This document shows positions 41,193 through 49,772 of a stretch of DNA of 64,000 nucleotides, in pieces. The stretch is from positions 744,001 through 808,000 of the forward strand of contig NZ_CP047420.1 in NCBI RefSeq assembly GCF_009866655.1, given 5' to 3'. The stretch's first letter is position 1, and each line of letters begins with the position of its first letter. This DNA comes from Rathayibacter sp. VKM Ac-2804 (GTDB lineage: Bacteria; Actinomycetota; Actinomycetes; Actinomycetales; Microbacteriaceae). The position numbers and the translations under genes are program-made. The notes beneath the pieces were generated by a model, which was not told where the DNA came from, did no database searches, and saw nothing but the letters and a program-made list of their open reading frames with translations.

Positions 41193-42392
41193 ATGACGTC
41201 CACCGTCGTCACCCCGGAGAGGACCGCGCTCCTCGCACTCGCCGCGATCGTGATGACGGCGCTCAATCTGCGAACGGCCGTCACCGGCTTCAGCCCGCTG
41301 CTCGAGACGATCGGCGCCGACCTCGGCTTCGGCCCCTCGCTCTACGGCGCGTTCGGCACGATCGTCACCGCGTCCTTCGCCGTCTTCGGCGTGGTCGCCG
41401 CCCGAGCCGCCCGCCGCTTCGGCCTCGAGCGCACCCTCGCCGCCGCGACGCTGGTGACCACCGCGGGCCTGGTGCTCCGCGCGCTCAGCCCGAGCCCGCT
41501 CGGGCTGGTGCTCGCCTCGGTCGTCGCGTTCGCCGGAGTGGGGACCTCGAACGTCCTGATCGTGCCGATCGTGAAGCGCTGCTTCGCCGATCGGCTGAAG
41601 ACGATCAGCTCGCTCTACCTCGCGCTGCTCCAGGCCGGGCAGTTCGTCGCCCCGCTGGTCGCCGTCCCGCTCGCCTCGGCCCTCGACTGGCGCTTCGCCG
41701 TCGGCGTCTGGGCGGTGCTGACCGCGATCGCCTGCCTGCTCTGGGCGGCGCTCGCCCGGCGCGGCGAGGCCGGCGCCGCCGTGGCCGCCGCGCCGTCCGG
41801 TCTGCCCGGCGCCTGGCGCACCCGCCTGCTCTGGGCGATGGTCCTGATGCTGGGCATGACCGCGCTGAACACCTACGCGATCATCACCTGGCTGCCGACG
41901 ATCCTGGTCGACGCGGGCGCCGACCCGGCCCAGGGCGGCGCGCTGCTCGCCCTCTTCTCGATCTTCGGGCTCGGCGCGGCCTTCGTCGTCCCGCCGCTGA
42001 CCCTCGGCATGCGGAACCCCGCGATCGTGGTCGTGGTCTGCGTCGTGCTGCTCGCCGTCGGCTACGTCGGCCTGATGGTCGCCCCGCTCGCCGGCGCCGT
42101 GGCCTGGGTGGTCTGCCTGGGCCTCGGCGTCAGCACCTTCCCGATGACGCTCACCCTCGTCAACGCGCGCACCCGCAGCACGGCCGGCTCCTCGGTGCTC
42201 TCCGGAGCGACGCAGGGCCTCGGCTACGCGCTCGCCTGCGCCGGGCCGCTGCTGATCGGCCTGCTCTACGAGGCGCAGGGCGGCTGGACCGGCTCGTACG
42301 TCTTCCTGCTCGCGAGCCTCGTCGTGCTGCTGGTCAGCGGGATCGCGGCGAGCCGTCCGCGGTTCCTCGAGGACGAGGCGTCGGTGCGCTGA
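41193..42392 (+). CDS. MFS transporter, CynX/NimT type
   Basis: A 399-residue, 12-helix permease. ALNLRTAVTGFSPLLETIGADLG is the characteristic start of the cyanate permease (CynX)/2-nitroimidazole exporter (NimT) branch, which often appears beside FadR-type GntR regulators. ARRFGLERTLAAATLVTTAG covers the loop 2-3 motif. The substrate may be a small organic anion, but the subfamily is diverse. Its last 59 bases overlap the convergent TetR gene. Confidence 0.82.
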   Translation: MTSTVVTPERTALLALAAIVMTALNLRTAVTGFSPLLETIGADLGFGPSLYGAFGTIVTASFAVFGVVAARAARRFGLERTLAAATLVTTAGLVLRALSPSPLGLVLASVVAFAGVGTSNVLIVPIVKRCFADRLKTISSLYLALLQAGQFVAPLVAVPLASALDWRFAVGVWAVLTAIACLLWAALARRGEAGAAVAAAPSGLPGAWRTRLLWAMVLMLGMTALNTYAIITWLPTILVDAGADPAQGGALLALFSIFGLGAAFVVPPLTLGMRNPAIVVVVCVVLLAVGYVGLMVAPLAGAVAWVVCLGLGVSTFPMTLTLVNARTRSTAGSSVLSGATQGLGYALACAGPLLIGLLYEAQGGWTGSYVFLLASLVVLLVSGIAASRPRFLEDEASVR

Positions 42393-42933
42393 GCTCCGCG
42401 AGCTCCAGCGCTGCCACCACGCGGCTCAGGCCGAAGCGCCAGGCGCTCTCGACGTCGCCGCCCAGGGTGAACGCCCCGTTGATCTCCATGCCGACGAAGC
42501 CGGTCGCCCAGGCGGTGAGCGTGCGCGCGGCCTCGAGCGCGTGCTCCTCGCCCGCGAGCCGGGCGGCGACGCGGAGGACGGAGGCGCTCGCCGCGTCGCG
42601 GAACTCCTGCCGGGCCACCGGGGTCCCGGGTGCCGGCGCCATCACCAGGAGGAAGGCGGCGGGCCGCTCGCGACCGAATGCGCGGAGGGCGTCGGCGAGC
42701 TCCTCGGCGTCCTCGAGCGGATCGACGCGCGCGGCGACCTCGCCCAGCGCCGCCTCCGCGACCAGGCGCAGCAGGGTGTCGCGGCCCTCGACCCGCTTGT
42801 AGAGGGAGGGGGCGCGCACGCCGACGCGCAGCGCGACGGCCTGCATCGTCACGCCGGCGAGCCCCTCCTCCTCGAGGATCTCGGCGGCGGCGCGGACGAT
42901 CGCCTCGAGGGTGGTGCGCTCGGGAGTGGGCAT
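42334..42933 (-). CDS. TetR-family regulator
   Basis: A 199-residue TetR protein: TTLEAIVRAAAEILEEEGLA, VTMQAVALRVGVRAPSLYKRV (HTH), and a helical C-terminus with FVGMEINGAFTLGGD, resembling the WHG-domain subgroup. ATG 42933 is chosen because TATAGT ends seven bases before it (leaderless type). It is divergent from a metallo-hydrolase gene whose promoter contains a perfect palindrome, the likely operator. The 3' end overlaps the MFS gene on the other strand. Confidence 0.87.
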   Translation of the reverse strand: MPTPERTTLEAIVRAAAEILEEEGLAGVTMQAVALRVGVRAPSLYKRVEGRDTLLRLVAEAALGEVAARVDPLEDAEELADALRAFGRERPAAFLLVMAPAPGTPVARQEFRDAASASVLRVAARLAGEEHALEAARTLTAWATGFVGMEINGAFTLGGDVESAWRFGLSRVVAALELAELSAPTPRPRGTADGSPRSR

Positions 42934-42940
42934 GCCCTCC

Positions 42941-42980
42941 ACTATAGCTATTGACAGTAGCCATGATGGCTAGGTACCGT
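42941..42980. promoter_or_regulatory. Divergent promoters with TetR-type palindrome
   Basis: Rightward: TTGACA (42951-42956), 18 bases, TACCGT (42975-42980), seven bases before the hydrolase ATG. Leftward: TATAGT (42941-42946) before the TetR ATG. Between -35 and -10 sits TAGCCATGATGGCTA (42958-42972), with perfect 7-bp arms; a related half TAGCCATCATGG overlaps the hydrolase start. Confidence 0.75.
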
Positions 42981-42987
42981 AGCCATC

Positions 42988-43695
42988 ATGGAACTCGCCC
43001 CCCACCTCCGCCGCATCGGCACCGACATCGTCGCCGTCTACCTCGTCCACACGCCCGAGGGCGTGACCCTCATCGACGCCGGCCTGCCCCGGCTCTGGCC
43101 CGAGCTGCTGGCTGAGCTGGCGGCGATCGGCCGCTCCGTCGACGACGTCAAGGGGGTCGTCCTCACCCACGGCGACTCCGACCACATCGGCTTCGCCGAG
43201 CGGCTCCGGCGCGAGCACGGCGTGCCCGTCTTCGTGCACGAGGCCGACGCCGAGCGCGCGAAGGGCGGGACGAAGCCCGCGAACGGGAAGCAGTCGATGA
43301 AGCTCGGCGCGCTCGTCGGCTTCTTCAGCTACTTCCTGCGCAAGGGCGGGGCGCGCGTTCCCCCGCTGACCGAGGTCGTGACGGTGCAGGACGGTGAGAC
43401 GCTCGACCTCCCCGGCGCCCCACGGATCATCGGGCTGCCCGGCCACTCCGCCGGCAGCATCGCCGTGCACGTGCCGCTCGCGGACGCCGTGTTCGTCGGC
43501 GACGGCCTCACCACGCGCCACGTGCTGACCGGCGCGACCGGGCCCGCTCCCGCGCCCTTCACGGACGAGCCGGAGCAGGCGCTCGCCTCGCTGCAGCGCC
43601 TGCTGCCCACCGGCGCCACCTGGGTGCTGCCCGGCCACGGCGCGCCGTGGGGCGGGGGAGTGGCGGCCGCGGTCGCGGCGGCGACCCGCGCCTAG
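42988..43695 (+). CDS. Metallo-beta-lactamase-fold hydrolase
   Basis: A 235-residue MBL-fold enzyme: VLTHGDSDHIGFAERL carries the metal motif HxDxDH (His61-His66), followed by GLPGHSAGSIAVHVP (third His), VFVGDGLTT (bridging Asp) and VLPGHGAPW (last His). All ligands for a two-metal site are present. The family includes thioesterases, lactonases and glyoxalase II-like enzymes; the substrate is unknown. It is controlled by the divergent TetR gene. Its stop overlaps the tail of the ROK gene by four bases. Confidence 0.87.
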   Translation: MELAPHLRRIGTDIVAVYLVHTPEGVTLIDAGLPRLWPELLAELAAIGRSVDDVKGVVLTHGDSDHIGFAERLRREHGVPVFVHEADAERAKGGTKPANGKQSMKLGALVGFFSYFLRKGGARVPPLTEVVTVQDGETLDLPGAPRIIGLPGHSAGSIAVHVPLADAVFVGDGLTTRHVLTGATGPAPAPFTDEPEQALASLQRLLPTGATWVLPGHGAPWGGGVAAAVAAATRA

Positions 43696-44903
43696 GCGGA
43701 GCGCGCGGGGGAGTCCTGCGCCTCCTGCGGCTCCTGCGCCTCGCGGTCGAAGCGGCTCCGGCTGAAGACCTGGTCCGCGGTGGTGAGCGCGAGGCCGATG
43801 ACGCCGGCGAGCTCGCCGAGGTCGGAGGTGTGGATGGTGAGGGAGCGCGTCGCCAGCGGGTGCGTGCGCAGGTAGACGCGCTCGCGCAGGCCCGACATCA
43901 GCACCTCGCCGCAGTCGCCGAGCTGGCCGGAGACGACGATGGTGCGCGGGTTGAGGATGTTGACGAGGTCGGCGACCGCCTCGCCGAGGACCCGTCCGGC
44001 CCGGTGCACCGCCTGGGTCGCCCGCATGTCGCCGCGGAGGACGCGCGCGGTCACGTCGGCGACGTGGGTGATCGACGGGTCGTGCACCGAGAGGTCGCGC
44101 ACGAGCGCCCAGCCGCTCGCGTAGGCCTCCACGCAGCCGGAGTTGCCGCACCGGCAGGGCAGCGGGTCGTCGTCGACGGTGTCGGCGACCGCGCGGGTGT
44201 GGCCGATGTCCCCGGCCGCGCCGACGGCGCCGCGGATCGTCGCGCCGTTGAAGACGAGACCCGCCCCGATGCCGGTGCCGAGCTTGAGGCTGATCAGGTT
44301 GTCGGAGCCGTGGTGCCGGGACTCGGCCAGTGCACGCGCGTTCGCGTCGTTCTCGATGACGACCTGGACCCCGCCGTAGGGCTGGGCGAAGAAGCCGGCG
44401 ATGTCGAAGTCGTCCCAGCCGGTCATGATCGGCGGGTTGCGCACCCGCCCGGCGGCGAACTCCACCGGCCCGGGGACCCCGATGCCGATGCCGGCGACCG
44501 CGTCGCCGAGGCGGAGGCGCTCGAAGGCCTCGAGGACCTGTGCGAGGACCTTCTCGGGCCCCTCCCACACGTCGACGACCGCGCTCTCGTGCCGCAGCGG
44601 CGTCCCGCGCAGGTCGCACGCGGCGACGACGAAGCCGCTCGCGCCGATGTCGGCGGTGAGGAGGACGGTGCCGCGCAGATTCACCGCGAACATGCTCGAG
44701 GGCCGACCGCCCGTCGACTCCCCGCCCGAGGTCGGGACGATCAGGCCGAGCTCGACGAGGGTGGCGAGACGCTGGTTGACGGTCGACCGGGAGAGGCCGG
44801 TCTGCTCCATCACCGCGTTGCGCGAGATCTCGCCCTGCTCGCGGAACAGGGCGAGGACGTCCGCCACGTGCGATCCCGTCTCACCGGTCGGATATGCCGT
44901 CAT
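43692..44903 (-). CDS. ROK-family transcriptional regulator
   Basis: A 403-residue NagC/XylR-type ROK protein: N-terminal HTH HVADVLALFREQGEISRNAV and GLSRSTVNQRLATLVELGLI, then a sugar-kinase-like core LTADIGASGFVVAACDLRG, GIGIGVPGPVEF, IENDANARALAE, LKLGTGIGAG, and the zinc motif GDIGHTRAV...CRCGNSGCVEAYAS. The kinase-like catalytic Asp region is retained in NDAN. It is divergent from the sugar ABC operon and likely represses it until the sugar binds. ATG 44903 is used; ATG 44933 would add 10 residues, and neither has a strong ribosome site. Confidence 0.9.
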   Translation of the reverse strand: MTAYPTGETGSHVADVLALFREQGEISRNAVMEQTGLSRSTVNQRLATLVELGLIVPTSGGESTGGRPSSMFAVNLRGTVLLTADIGASGFVVAACDLRGTPLRHESAVVDVWEGPEKVLAQVLEAFERLRLGDAVAGIGIGVPGPVEFAAGRVRNPPIMTGWDDFDIAGFFAQPYGGVQVVIENDANARALAESRHHGSDNLISLKLGTGIGAGLVFNGATIRGAVGAAGDIGHTRAVADTVDDDPLPCRCGNSGCVEAYASGWALVRDLSVHDPSITHVADVTARVLRGDMRATQAVHRAGRVLGEAVADLVNILNPRTIVVSGQLGDCGEVLMSGLRERVYLRTHPLATRSLTIHTSDLGELAGVIGLALTTADQVFSRSRFDREAQEPQEAQDSPARSA

Positions 44904-44953
44904 CCCGCCCCCATCGTCAGGGTCAGCGTACATCGCCGTCGATGGAAAGCAGT

Positions 44954-45001
44954 AAGTCGGCTGACTTTCGTGTTGCGGTAAAGCGAAAGGGGCGCTAGTT
45001 T
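44954..45001 (+). promoter_or_regulatory. Promoter and operators of the sugar transport operon
   Basis: TTGCGG (44973-44978), 17 bases, TAGTTT (44996-45001). Upstream is AAGTCGGCTGACTT (44954-44967, 5-bp arms); a second inverted repeat CTTTCG...CGAAAG (44965-44989) spans the -35. Both lie in the ROK/binding-protein gap and are candidate ROK sites. Confidence 0.6.
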
Positions 45002-45045
45002 TCACACATCGGCACGCAGTGGTGCCCTGATCTTCAAGGATGACG

Positions 45046-46095
45046 ATGTCTTCAAAGATGAACCGCTCGACGGCCGCCCGCCGACTCCTCCCCGTCCTCG
45101 CACCGGTCGGCGCCCTCGCTCTCCTGCTCACCGGCTGCGCCTCCTCCGGCACCGGGGACGCCGCCTCCGGCGGCGGCTCGGCCAAGGTCGCCGCAGTGAT
45201 CAAGGGCCTCGACAACCCCTTCTTCCAGGCGATGGAGAACGGGATCGAGGCCACCGCGAAGGACGACGGCGTGGACGTCTCGGTCCAGGCCGCCGCCGAC
45301 ATCGGCGACACCACCGGTCAGGCGGACAAGCTGACCACCGTGGCCGGCCAGGACTTCGGCTGCATCATCGTCAACCCGATCAGCGGCACCAATCTCGTGC
45401 AGGCCCTCGCCTCGGCGACCGGCAAGACGATCGTCAACATCGACAGCCCGCTCGACCCGGACGCCGTGAAGGCGGCGAACCTCGACGTCACCACCTACAT
45501 CGGCACCGACAACGAAGCCGCGGGCGGCAAGGCCGGCGACCTCCTCGTCGACCAGCTGCCGGCCGGCTCGAAGGTCGCCGTCATCGGCGGCATCTCCGGC
45601 GACGTCACCAGCGCCGCCCGCGTCGACGGCTTCACCGCCGCCATCGGCTCGGACCTCACCGTCGTGCAGGAGGCCGCTGCCGACTGGAAGCGCGAGATCG
45701 CGCTGACCAAGGCGACCGACATCCTCGCCGCGAACCCCGACGTCACGGCGTTCTTCGCCGCGAACGACGACATGGGCCTCGGCATCGTCAAGGCCGTCGA
45801 GAACGCGGGCCTCACCGGCACCGTGAAGGTCGTCAGCGTCGACGGGAACGAGGACGCCCTGCAGTCCGTGAAGGACGGCGGGCTGACCGCGACCGTGGCG
45901 CAGTACCCCTACGCGATCGGCCAGCTCGGCGTGCAGGCCTGCGAGGCGGTGCAGGGCGGCGAGAGCATCCCCGCCGAGATCGAGTCGCCCACCGCGCTCG
46001 TCACCTCCGACACCGCCGACCAGGCGCTCGCGGCCTTCCCCGCCCCGTTCGAGGAGTTCGACAACCCGCTGGCCGACCTCGTCCCCAGCGACTAG
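45046..46095 (+). CDS. Sugar ABC transporter substrate-binding lipoprotein (RbsB/FrcB type)
   Basis: A 349-residue cluster B receptor. Lipobox LLLTGCAS puts the lipidated Cys at 31. The mature part has VAAVIKGLDNPFFQAMENGI, CIIVNPISGTNLVQAL, VNIDSPLD, FFAANDDMGLGIVKAVENAG and VVSVDGNEDALQSV, the pattern of ribose/fructose/xylose-type binding proteins. It captures a monosaccharide outside the membrane. AAGGA precedes this ATG by five bases; ATGs at 45040 and 45058 are alternatives. First gene of the operon divergent from the ROK regulator. Confidence 0.9.
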   Translation: MSSKMNRSTAARRLLPVLAPVGALALLLTGCASSGTGDAASGGGSAKVAAVIKGLDNPFFQAMENGIEATAKDDGVDVSVQAAADIGDTTGQADKLTTVAGQDFGCIIVNPISGTNLVQALASATGKTIVNIDSPLDPDAVKAANLDVTTYIGTDNEAAGGKAGDLLVDQLPAGSKVAVIGGISGDVTSAARVDGFTAAIGSDLTVVQEAAADWKREIALTKATDILAANPDVTAFFAANDDMGLGIVKAVENAGLTGTVKVVSVDGNEDALQSVKDGGLTATVAQYPYAIGQLGVQACEAVQGGESIPAEIESPTALVTSDTADQALAAFPAPFEEFDNPLADLVPSD

Positions 46096-46138
46096 CCCGA
46101 CGCCACCCAGCCCGACGCCACCCGGCCCGACGCGCCCT
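46093..46138. repeat. 15-bp tandem repeat between binding-protein and permease genes
   Basis: Three units of AGCCCGACGCCACCC with changes in the last. No role is evident, though it widens the spacing before the permease gene. Confidence 0.6.
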
Positions 46139-46158
46139 CCGCGACCCAGGAAGCGACC

Positions 46159-47145
46159 ATGACCACAGTCCCCGCCCGTTCCCCCAGCCCGATCAGCGCC
46201 GCGCCGCTGCTCGCGAACCTCCGCCAGCTCAGCTTCTGGGCCGAGAACGCCGCTCCCATCGGGCTCGTCGCCCTGGTGATCGTGTTCTCGATCGCGACGC
46301 CGACCTTCCTCAGCCTCGGCAACATCAAGGCGATGCTCGTCGCAGCGGCGATCCTGGTGATCCTGTCGATCGGCCAGTCGTTCGTCATCACGACCGGCGG
46401 CATCGACCTGTCGATCTCGGCGACGATGACGGTCGGCGCGGTCGGCTTCGGCCTCGCCTGGAGCGGGGGCTGGGGCTTCTGGCTCTCGGCGCTGGCGGCC
46501 CTGCTCTTCGCCGGCGTGATCGGCGTGATCAACGGTCTCCTCATCGCCCGGGGCAAGGTCACCGACTTCATCGCGACCCTCGGCACGCTGTCGGTAGCGA
46601 CGGGACTCGCGCTCATCGCCTCCGACGGCAAGCCGATCACCGTCGGCAGCCCCGAGCTCCTGACGCTCACCACCGGCTCGATCGGGATCATCGGCTACCC
46701 GATCATCCTCGCCGCGGTCATCGGAGTCGTGGCCTGGGTGGTCATGTTCCGCACCCGCTTCGGCCTGCACGTGCAGGCGGTCGGCGGCAACGAGGAGAGC
46801 GCTGTCGCGAACGGCATCAAGGCCGGCCGGGTGCGCATCGCGGTGTACATCATCGCGGCGGTCCTCGCCGGCATCGGCTCGCTGCTCCTGGTCGCCCGCG
46901 TCGGCGCCGCGGAGCCCGCGATCAACACGCAGTACCTGCTGAACTCGATCGCTGCCGTCGTGCTCGGCGGCGTGAGCCTCACCGGAGGCAAGGCGAAGAT
47001 CGTCGGCCCGATCATCGGTGCGTTCCTGCTCACCGCGCTGACGAACGGCCTGACCCTGCTCGGCGTCTCGCAGTTCTACCAGCCCCTCGCCGTCGGCCTG
47101 GTCGTCGTGCTCGCCGCCCTCATCACCCGCTACCAGAAGAAGTGA
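46159..47145 (+). CDS. Sugar ABC transporter permease (RbsC/FrcC type)
   Basis: A 328-residue membrane protein with about 10 helices. FLSLGNIKAMLVAAAILVIL, TTGGIDLSISATMTVGAVGF and AVGGNEESAVANGIKAGRVR (EAA-like cytoplasmic loop) identify the branched-chain/ribose-type permease family (BPD_transp_2). It would form a homodimeric channel with the ATPase encoded next. It overlaps or abuts the ATPase gene depending on the start used there. Confidence 0.9.
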   Translation: MTTVPARSPSPISAAPLLANLRQLSFWAENAAPIGLVALVIVFSIATPTFLSLGNIKAMLVAAAILVILSIGQSFVITTGGIDLSISATMTVGAVGFGLAWSGGWGFWLSALAALLFAGVIGVINGLLIARGKVTDFIATLGTLSVATGLALIASDGKPITVGSPELLTLTTGSIGIIGYPIILAAVIGVVAWVVMFRTRFGLHVQAVGGNEESAVANGIKAGRVRIAVYIIAAVLAGIGSLLLVARVGAAEPAINTQYLLNSIAAVVLGGVSLTGGKAKIVGPIIGAFLLTALTNGLTLLGVSQFYQPLAVGLVVVLAALITRYQKK

Positions 47146-47153
47146 GCCCCGCC

Positions 47154-47903
47154 ATGACCAGCGACCTCCTGCTCGAGGCGACCGACATCAAGAAGTCCTT
47201 CGGCGGTGTCCACGCGCTCAAGGGCGCGTCGATCTCGATGCGCCGCGGCGAGATCACCGCCCTGATCGGCGACAACGGCGCCGGCAAGTCGACGCTCGTC
47301 CGCTGCCTCTCCGGCGTGCACCCCGCCGACTCCGGCACCATCGTGCTCGACGGCGATGTCGTCCACTTCACCTCGCCGCTCGGTGCTCGCGACGGCGGGA
47401 TCGAGACGGTGCACCAGACCCTCGCGCTCGTGGAGGACCTGGCCGTCTGGCAGAACTTCTTCCTCGGCCGCGAGCTCACCAAGGGCGTGCCCGGTCTGCG
47501 GTTCCTCGACCGGGCGCAGATGAAGCGGACCGCGCAGGAGCTGCTCGGCGATCTGGCCGTCAACGTCCCGCCGGTGACCAGCAAGGTCCGCCGCCTCTCC
47601 GGCGGCCAGCGCCAGGCCGTCGCCATCGCCCGCGCCGCCGGGTGGGGCAGCAAGATCGTGATCATGGACGAGCCGACCGCGGCGCTCGGCGTGCAGGAGA
47701 CGGCCCGGGTCGAGAAGATCATCCTCAAGCTCCGCGACGCCGGCGTCGCCGTGCTGCTCATCAGCCACAACTTCGACCAGGTCATGCGGCTCAGCGACCA
47801 GGTCTGGGTGATGCGCGCCGGTCTTGCGGTCGCCGGGCGCCGCACCGCCGAGACCAGCGGCGACGAGCTCGTCTCGCTGATCACCGGCGCGAAGGCCGCC
47901 TGA
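47154..47903 (+). CDS. Sugar ABC transporter ATP-binding protein (single-domain, FrcA type)
   Basis: A 249-residue ABC ATPase: IGDNGAGKSTLVRCLSG (Walker A), LSGGQRQAVAIARAAGW (signature), IVIMDEPTAALGV (Walker B) and LLISHNFDQVM (H-loop). Ribose-type systems usually have a fused double ATPase of about 500 residues; this half-length version is the form found in the FrcBCA fructose transporter. GTG 47142 (GTGA overlap with the permease stop) is an alternative start. Its stop overlaps the next gene (TGATG). Confidence 0.9.
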   Translation: MTSDLLLEATDIKKSFGGVHALKGASISMRRGEITALIGDNGAGKSTLVRCLSGVHPADSGTIVLDGDVVHFTSPLGARDGGIETVHQTLALVEDLAVWQNFFLGRELTKGVPGLRFLDRAQMKRTAQELLGDLAVNVPPVTSKVRRLSGGQRQAVAIARAAGWGSKIVIMDEPTAALGVQETARVEKIILKLRDAGVAVLLISHNFDQVMRLSDQVWVMRAGLAVAGRRTAETSGDELVSLITGAKAA

Positions 47904-48808
47904 TGCGGCCCTCGCTCGTGCACCGCGGGAGCCCCGAGCGCTCCTCCCCGCTGGGCGTGCACGCCGGCCTGCTGACCGGCGACTGGACCAGGGAGTCGGG
48001 CCGGCGCGCGATCGCCGCGGCCGCCGCGATCGGCTTCGACCTGATCGAGATCCCCGCGCCCGGCGACCCCGCCGCCGCTGCATGGACCGGAGCCCTGCTC
48101 GACGAGCACGGGATCGACGCCGTCGTCTCGCTCGCGCTCGACGCCGACTCCGACATCACCGCCGCCGATGCGGCGGTCTCGGCCCGCGGCGAGGAGCGCC
48201 TCCTCGACGCCGTGCGCTTCGCGGAGGCGATCGGCGCCCGGTACGTCGGCGGCGTCACGTACTCGGCGATGCGCAAGTACGAGCACGCGGCCGACGCCGC
48301 CGCGCGGGAGCGCTCGCTCGCGGTTCTGCGGAGGGTCGCCGCGGCGGCCGCGCCGTCGGGCATCGCGCTCGGAGCGGAGTACGTGAACCGCTACGAGAGC
48401 AATCTGCTGAACACGGCGGCGCAGACGGCCGCCTTCCTCGACGAGCTCGGCGCTCCGAACGTGCTGCTGCACCTCGACACCTTCCACGCGCACCTCGAGG
48501 AGGTCGACCTGGCGAGCGCGGTCCGCGACGCGGGCGGCGCCCTCGGCTACCTGCACGCCTCCGAGAACCACCGCGGCGAGTTGGGCACCGGCAGCACCGA
48601 CTGGACCGGACTCGCCGCCGCGCTCACGGCCTCCGGCTACCGCGGCCCGCTCACGCTCGAGAGCTTCTCGCCGCGGATCCAGCCGACCGCGTCCGCCGAG
48701 GCGATGGGCCTCTGGCGCGAGCTCTGGCACGACCCGGTCGCCCTCGCGACCTCGGGCCACGCGTTCCTCGCGGGCCTGCTCGACACCTCGCGGTCCGCCG
48801 CGGCCTGA
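47903..48808 (+). CDS. Sugar isomerase/epimerase (TIM barrel), first paralogue
   Basis: A 301-residue protein of the xylose-isomerase-like barrel family. Metal and substrate residues: LGAEYVNRYESNLLNT (first Glu), LLHLDTFHAHLEE (Asp and His), YLHASENHRGELG (His-x-x-x-x-His-x-Glu region) and TLESFSPRI (last Glu). This is the set used by D-tagatose/D-psicose 3-epimerases. The first 15 residues are an unstructured leader. It is coupled to the ATPase gene and followed by a second paralogue, which suggests the two handle different sugars or different epimerisation steps. Confidence 0.85.
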   Translation: MRPSLVHRGSPERSSPLGVHAGLLTGDWTRESGRRAIAAAAAIGFDLIEIPAPGDPAAAAWTGALLDEHGIDAVVSLALDADSDITAADAAVSARGEERLLDAVRFAEAIGARYVGGVTYSAMRKYEHAADAAARERSLAVLRRVAAAAAPSGIALGAEYVNRYESNLLNTAAQTAAFLDELGAPNVLLHLDTFHAHLEEVDLASAVRDAGGALGYLHASENHRGELGTGSTDWTGLAAALTASGYRGPLTLESFSPRIQPTASAEAMGLWRELWHDPVALATSGHAFLAGLLDTSRSAAA

Positions 48809-48825
48809 CGCCGCGACGAGACCCC

Positions 48826-48882
48826 CGACCTCTCGATCTCGACCTCTCGACCTCTCGACCTCTCGACCTCGACCCTTCGACC
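48826..48882. repeat. Short-period tandem repeat before the second epimerase gene
   Basis: CGACCTCTCGATCTCGACCT followed by several CTCTCGACCT units (period about 10). It is non-coding. A normal ribosome site (CCAGGAG) follows it before the ATG. Confidence 0.65.
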
Positions 48883-48899
48883 GAACCAGGAGTACCACC

Positions 48900-49772
48900 A
48901 TGCCCATGAACCCCCTCGGAGTGCACGCCCTCGTCTTCGCCGGCGGCACCACGCCCGCCGAAGTGACGAGCACGATCGAGCAGACGAAGGCCGCCGGATT
49001 CGACCTGCTGGAGCTCTCGCTGCACGACGTCGAGAACCTCGACACCGCCTCCGCCCGCGCCGCCCTCGAGGCGAACGACCTCGGCATCGTCTGCTCGCGC
49101 GGCCTCGCGTTCTCGGCCGACGTCTCCAGCGACGACCCGGAGGTGGTGGCCCGCGGCGCGAAGCTGCTCGCCGACTCGCTCGAGACCACTCACGCGCTCG
49201 GCGGCACGCACTTCACCGGCGCGCTCTACAGCGCGCTCGGCAAGTACAGCGCGCCGCTGTCGACCGCGGGCCGCGCCAACGTGGTCTCGGTGCTGACAGA
49301 CCTCGCCGCGGAGGCCGCCGGCAAGGGCATGACCCTCGGTCTCGAGATCTGCAACCGCTACGAGACCAACGTCATCAACACCGCCGCCGAGGCGCTGCGG
49401 CTCGCCGACGACATCGGCGCCGACAACGTCCTGATCCACCTCGACACGTACCACATGAACATCGAGGAGGACGACTTCTTCCGCCCGGTGCTGCTCGTCG
49501 GCGACCGCCTCGGCTATGTGCACATCGGTGAGAACCACCGCGGCTACCTCGGCAGCGGGCACCTCGACTTCACCAGCTTCTTCCACGCCCTGGCGGCCAT
49601 CGACTACCGCGGGCCGATCACCTTCGAGTCCTTCTCCTCGGCCGTCGTCTCGCCGACGCTCTCGAACGACCTCGCCGTCTGGCGGAACCTCTGGAACGAC
49701 GGCCCCGCCCTCGCCCGGCACGCGCACGCGTTCCTCGTCAACGCGCTCGAGGGCACCCGTGGCGACGCCTGA
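48900..49772 (+). CDS. D-psicose/D-tagatose 3-epimerase-like protein, second paralogue
   Basis: A 290-residue TIM-barrel epimerase: LGLEICNRYETNVINT (Glu), VLIHLDTYHMNIEEDDFF (Asp, His), YVHIGENHRGYLGSGHLDF (His, Arg) and ITFESFSSAVV (Glu): all ligands of the Mn-dependent ketose 3-epimerases are present. These interconvert, for example, D-fructose and D-allulose. It is closer to the characterised epimerases than the first copy, which has LASAV where this has DDFFRPV. AGGAG precedes the ATG. The kinase gene overlaps its 3' end by 14 bases. Confidence 0.88.
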   Translation: MPMNPLGVHALVFAGGTTPAEVTSTIEQTKAAGFDLLELSLHDVENLDTASARAALEANDLGIVCSRGLAFSADVSSDDPEVVARGAKLLADSLETTHALGGTHFTGALYSALGKYSAPLSTAGRANVVSVLTDLAAEAAGKGMTLGLEICNRYETNVINTAAEALRLADDIGADNVLIHLDTYHMNIEEDDFFRPVLLVGDRLGYVHIGENHRGYLGSGHLDFTSFFHALAAIDYRGPITFESFSSAVVSPTLSNDLAVWRNLWNDGPALARHAHAFLVNALEGTRGDA

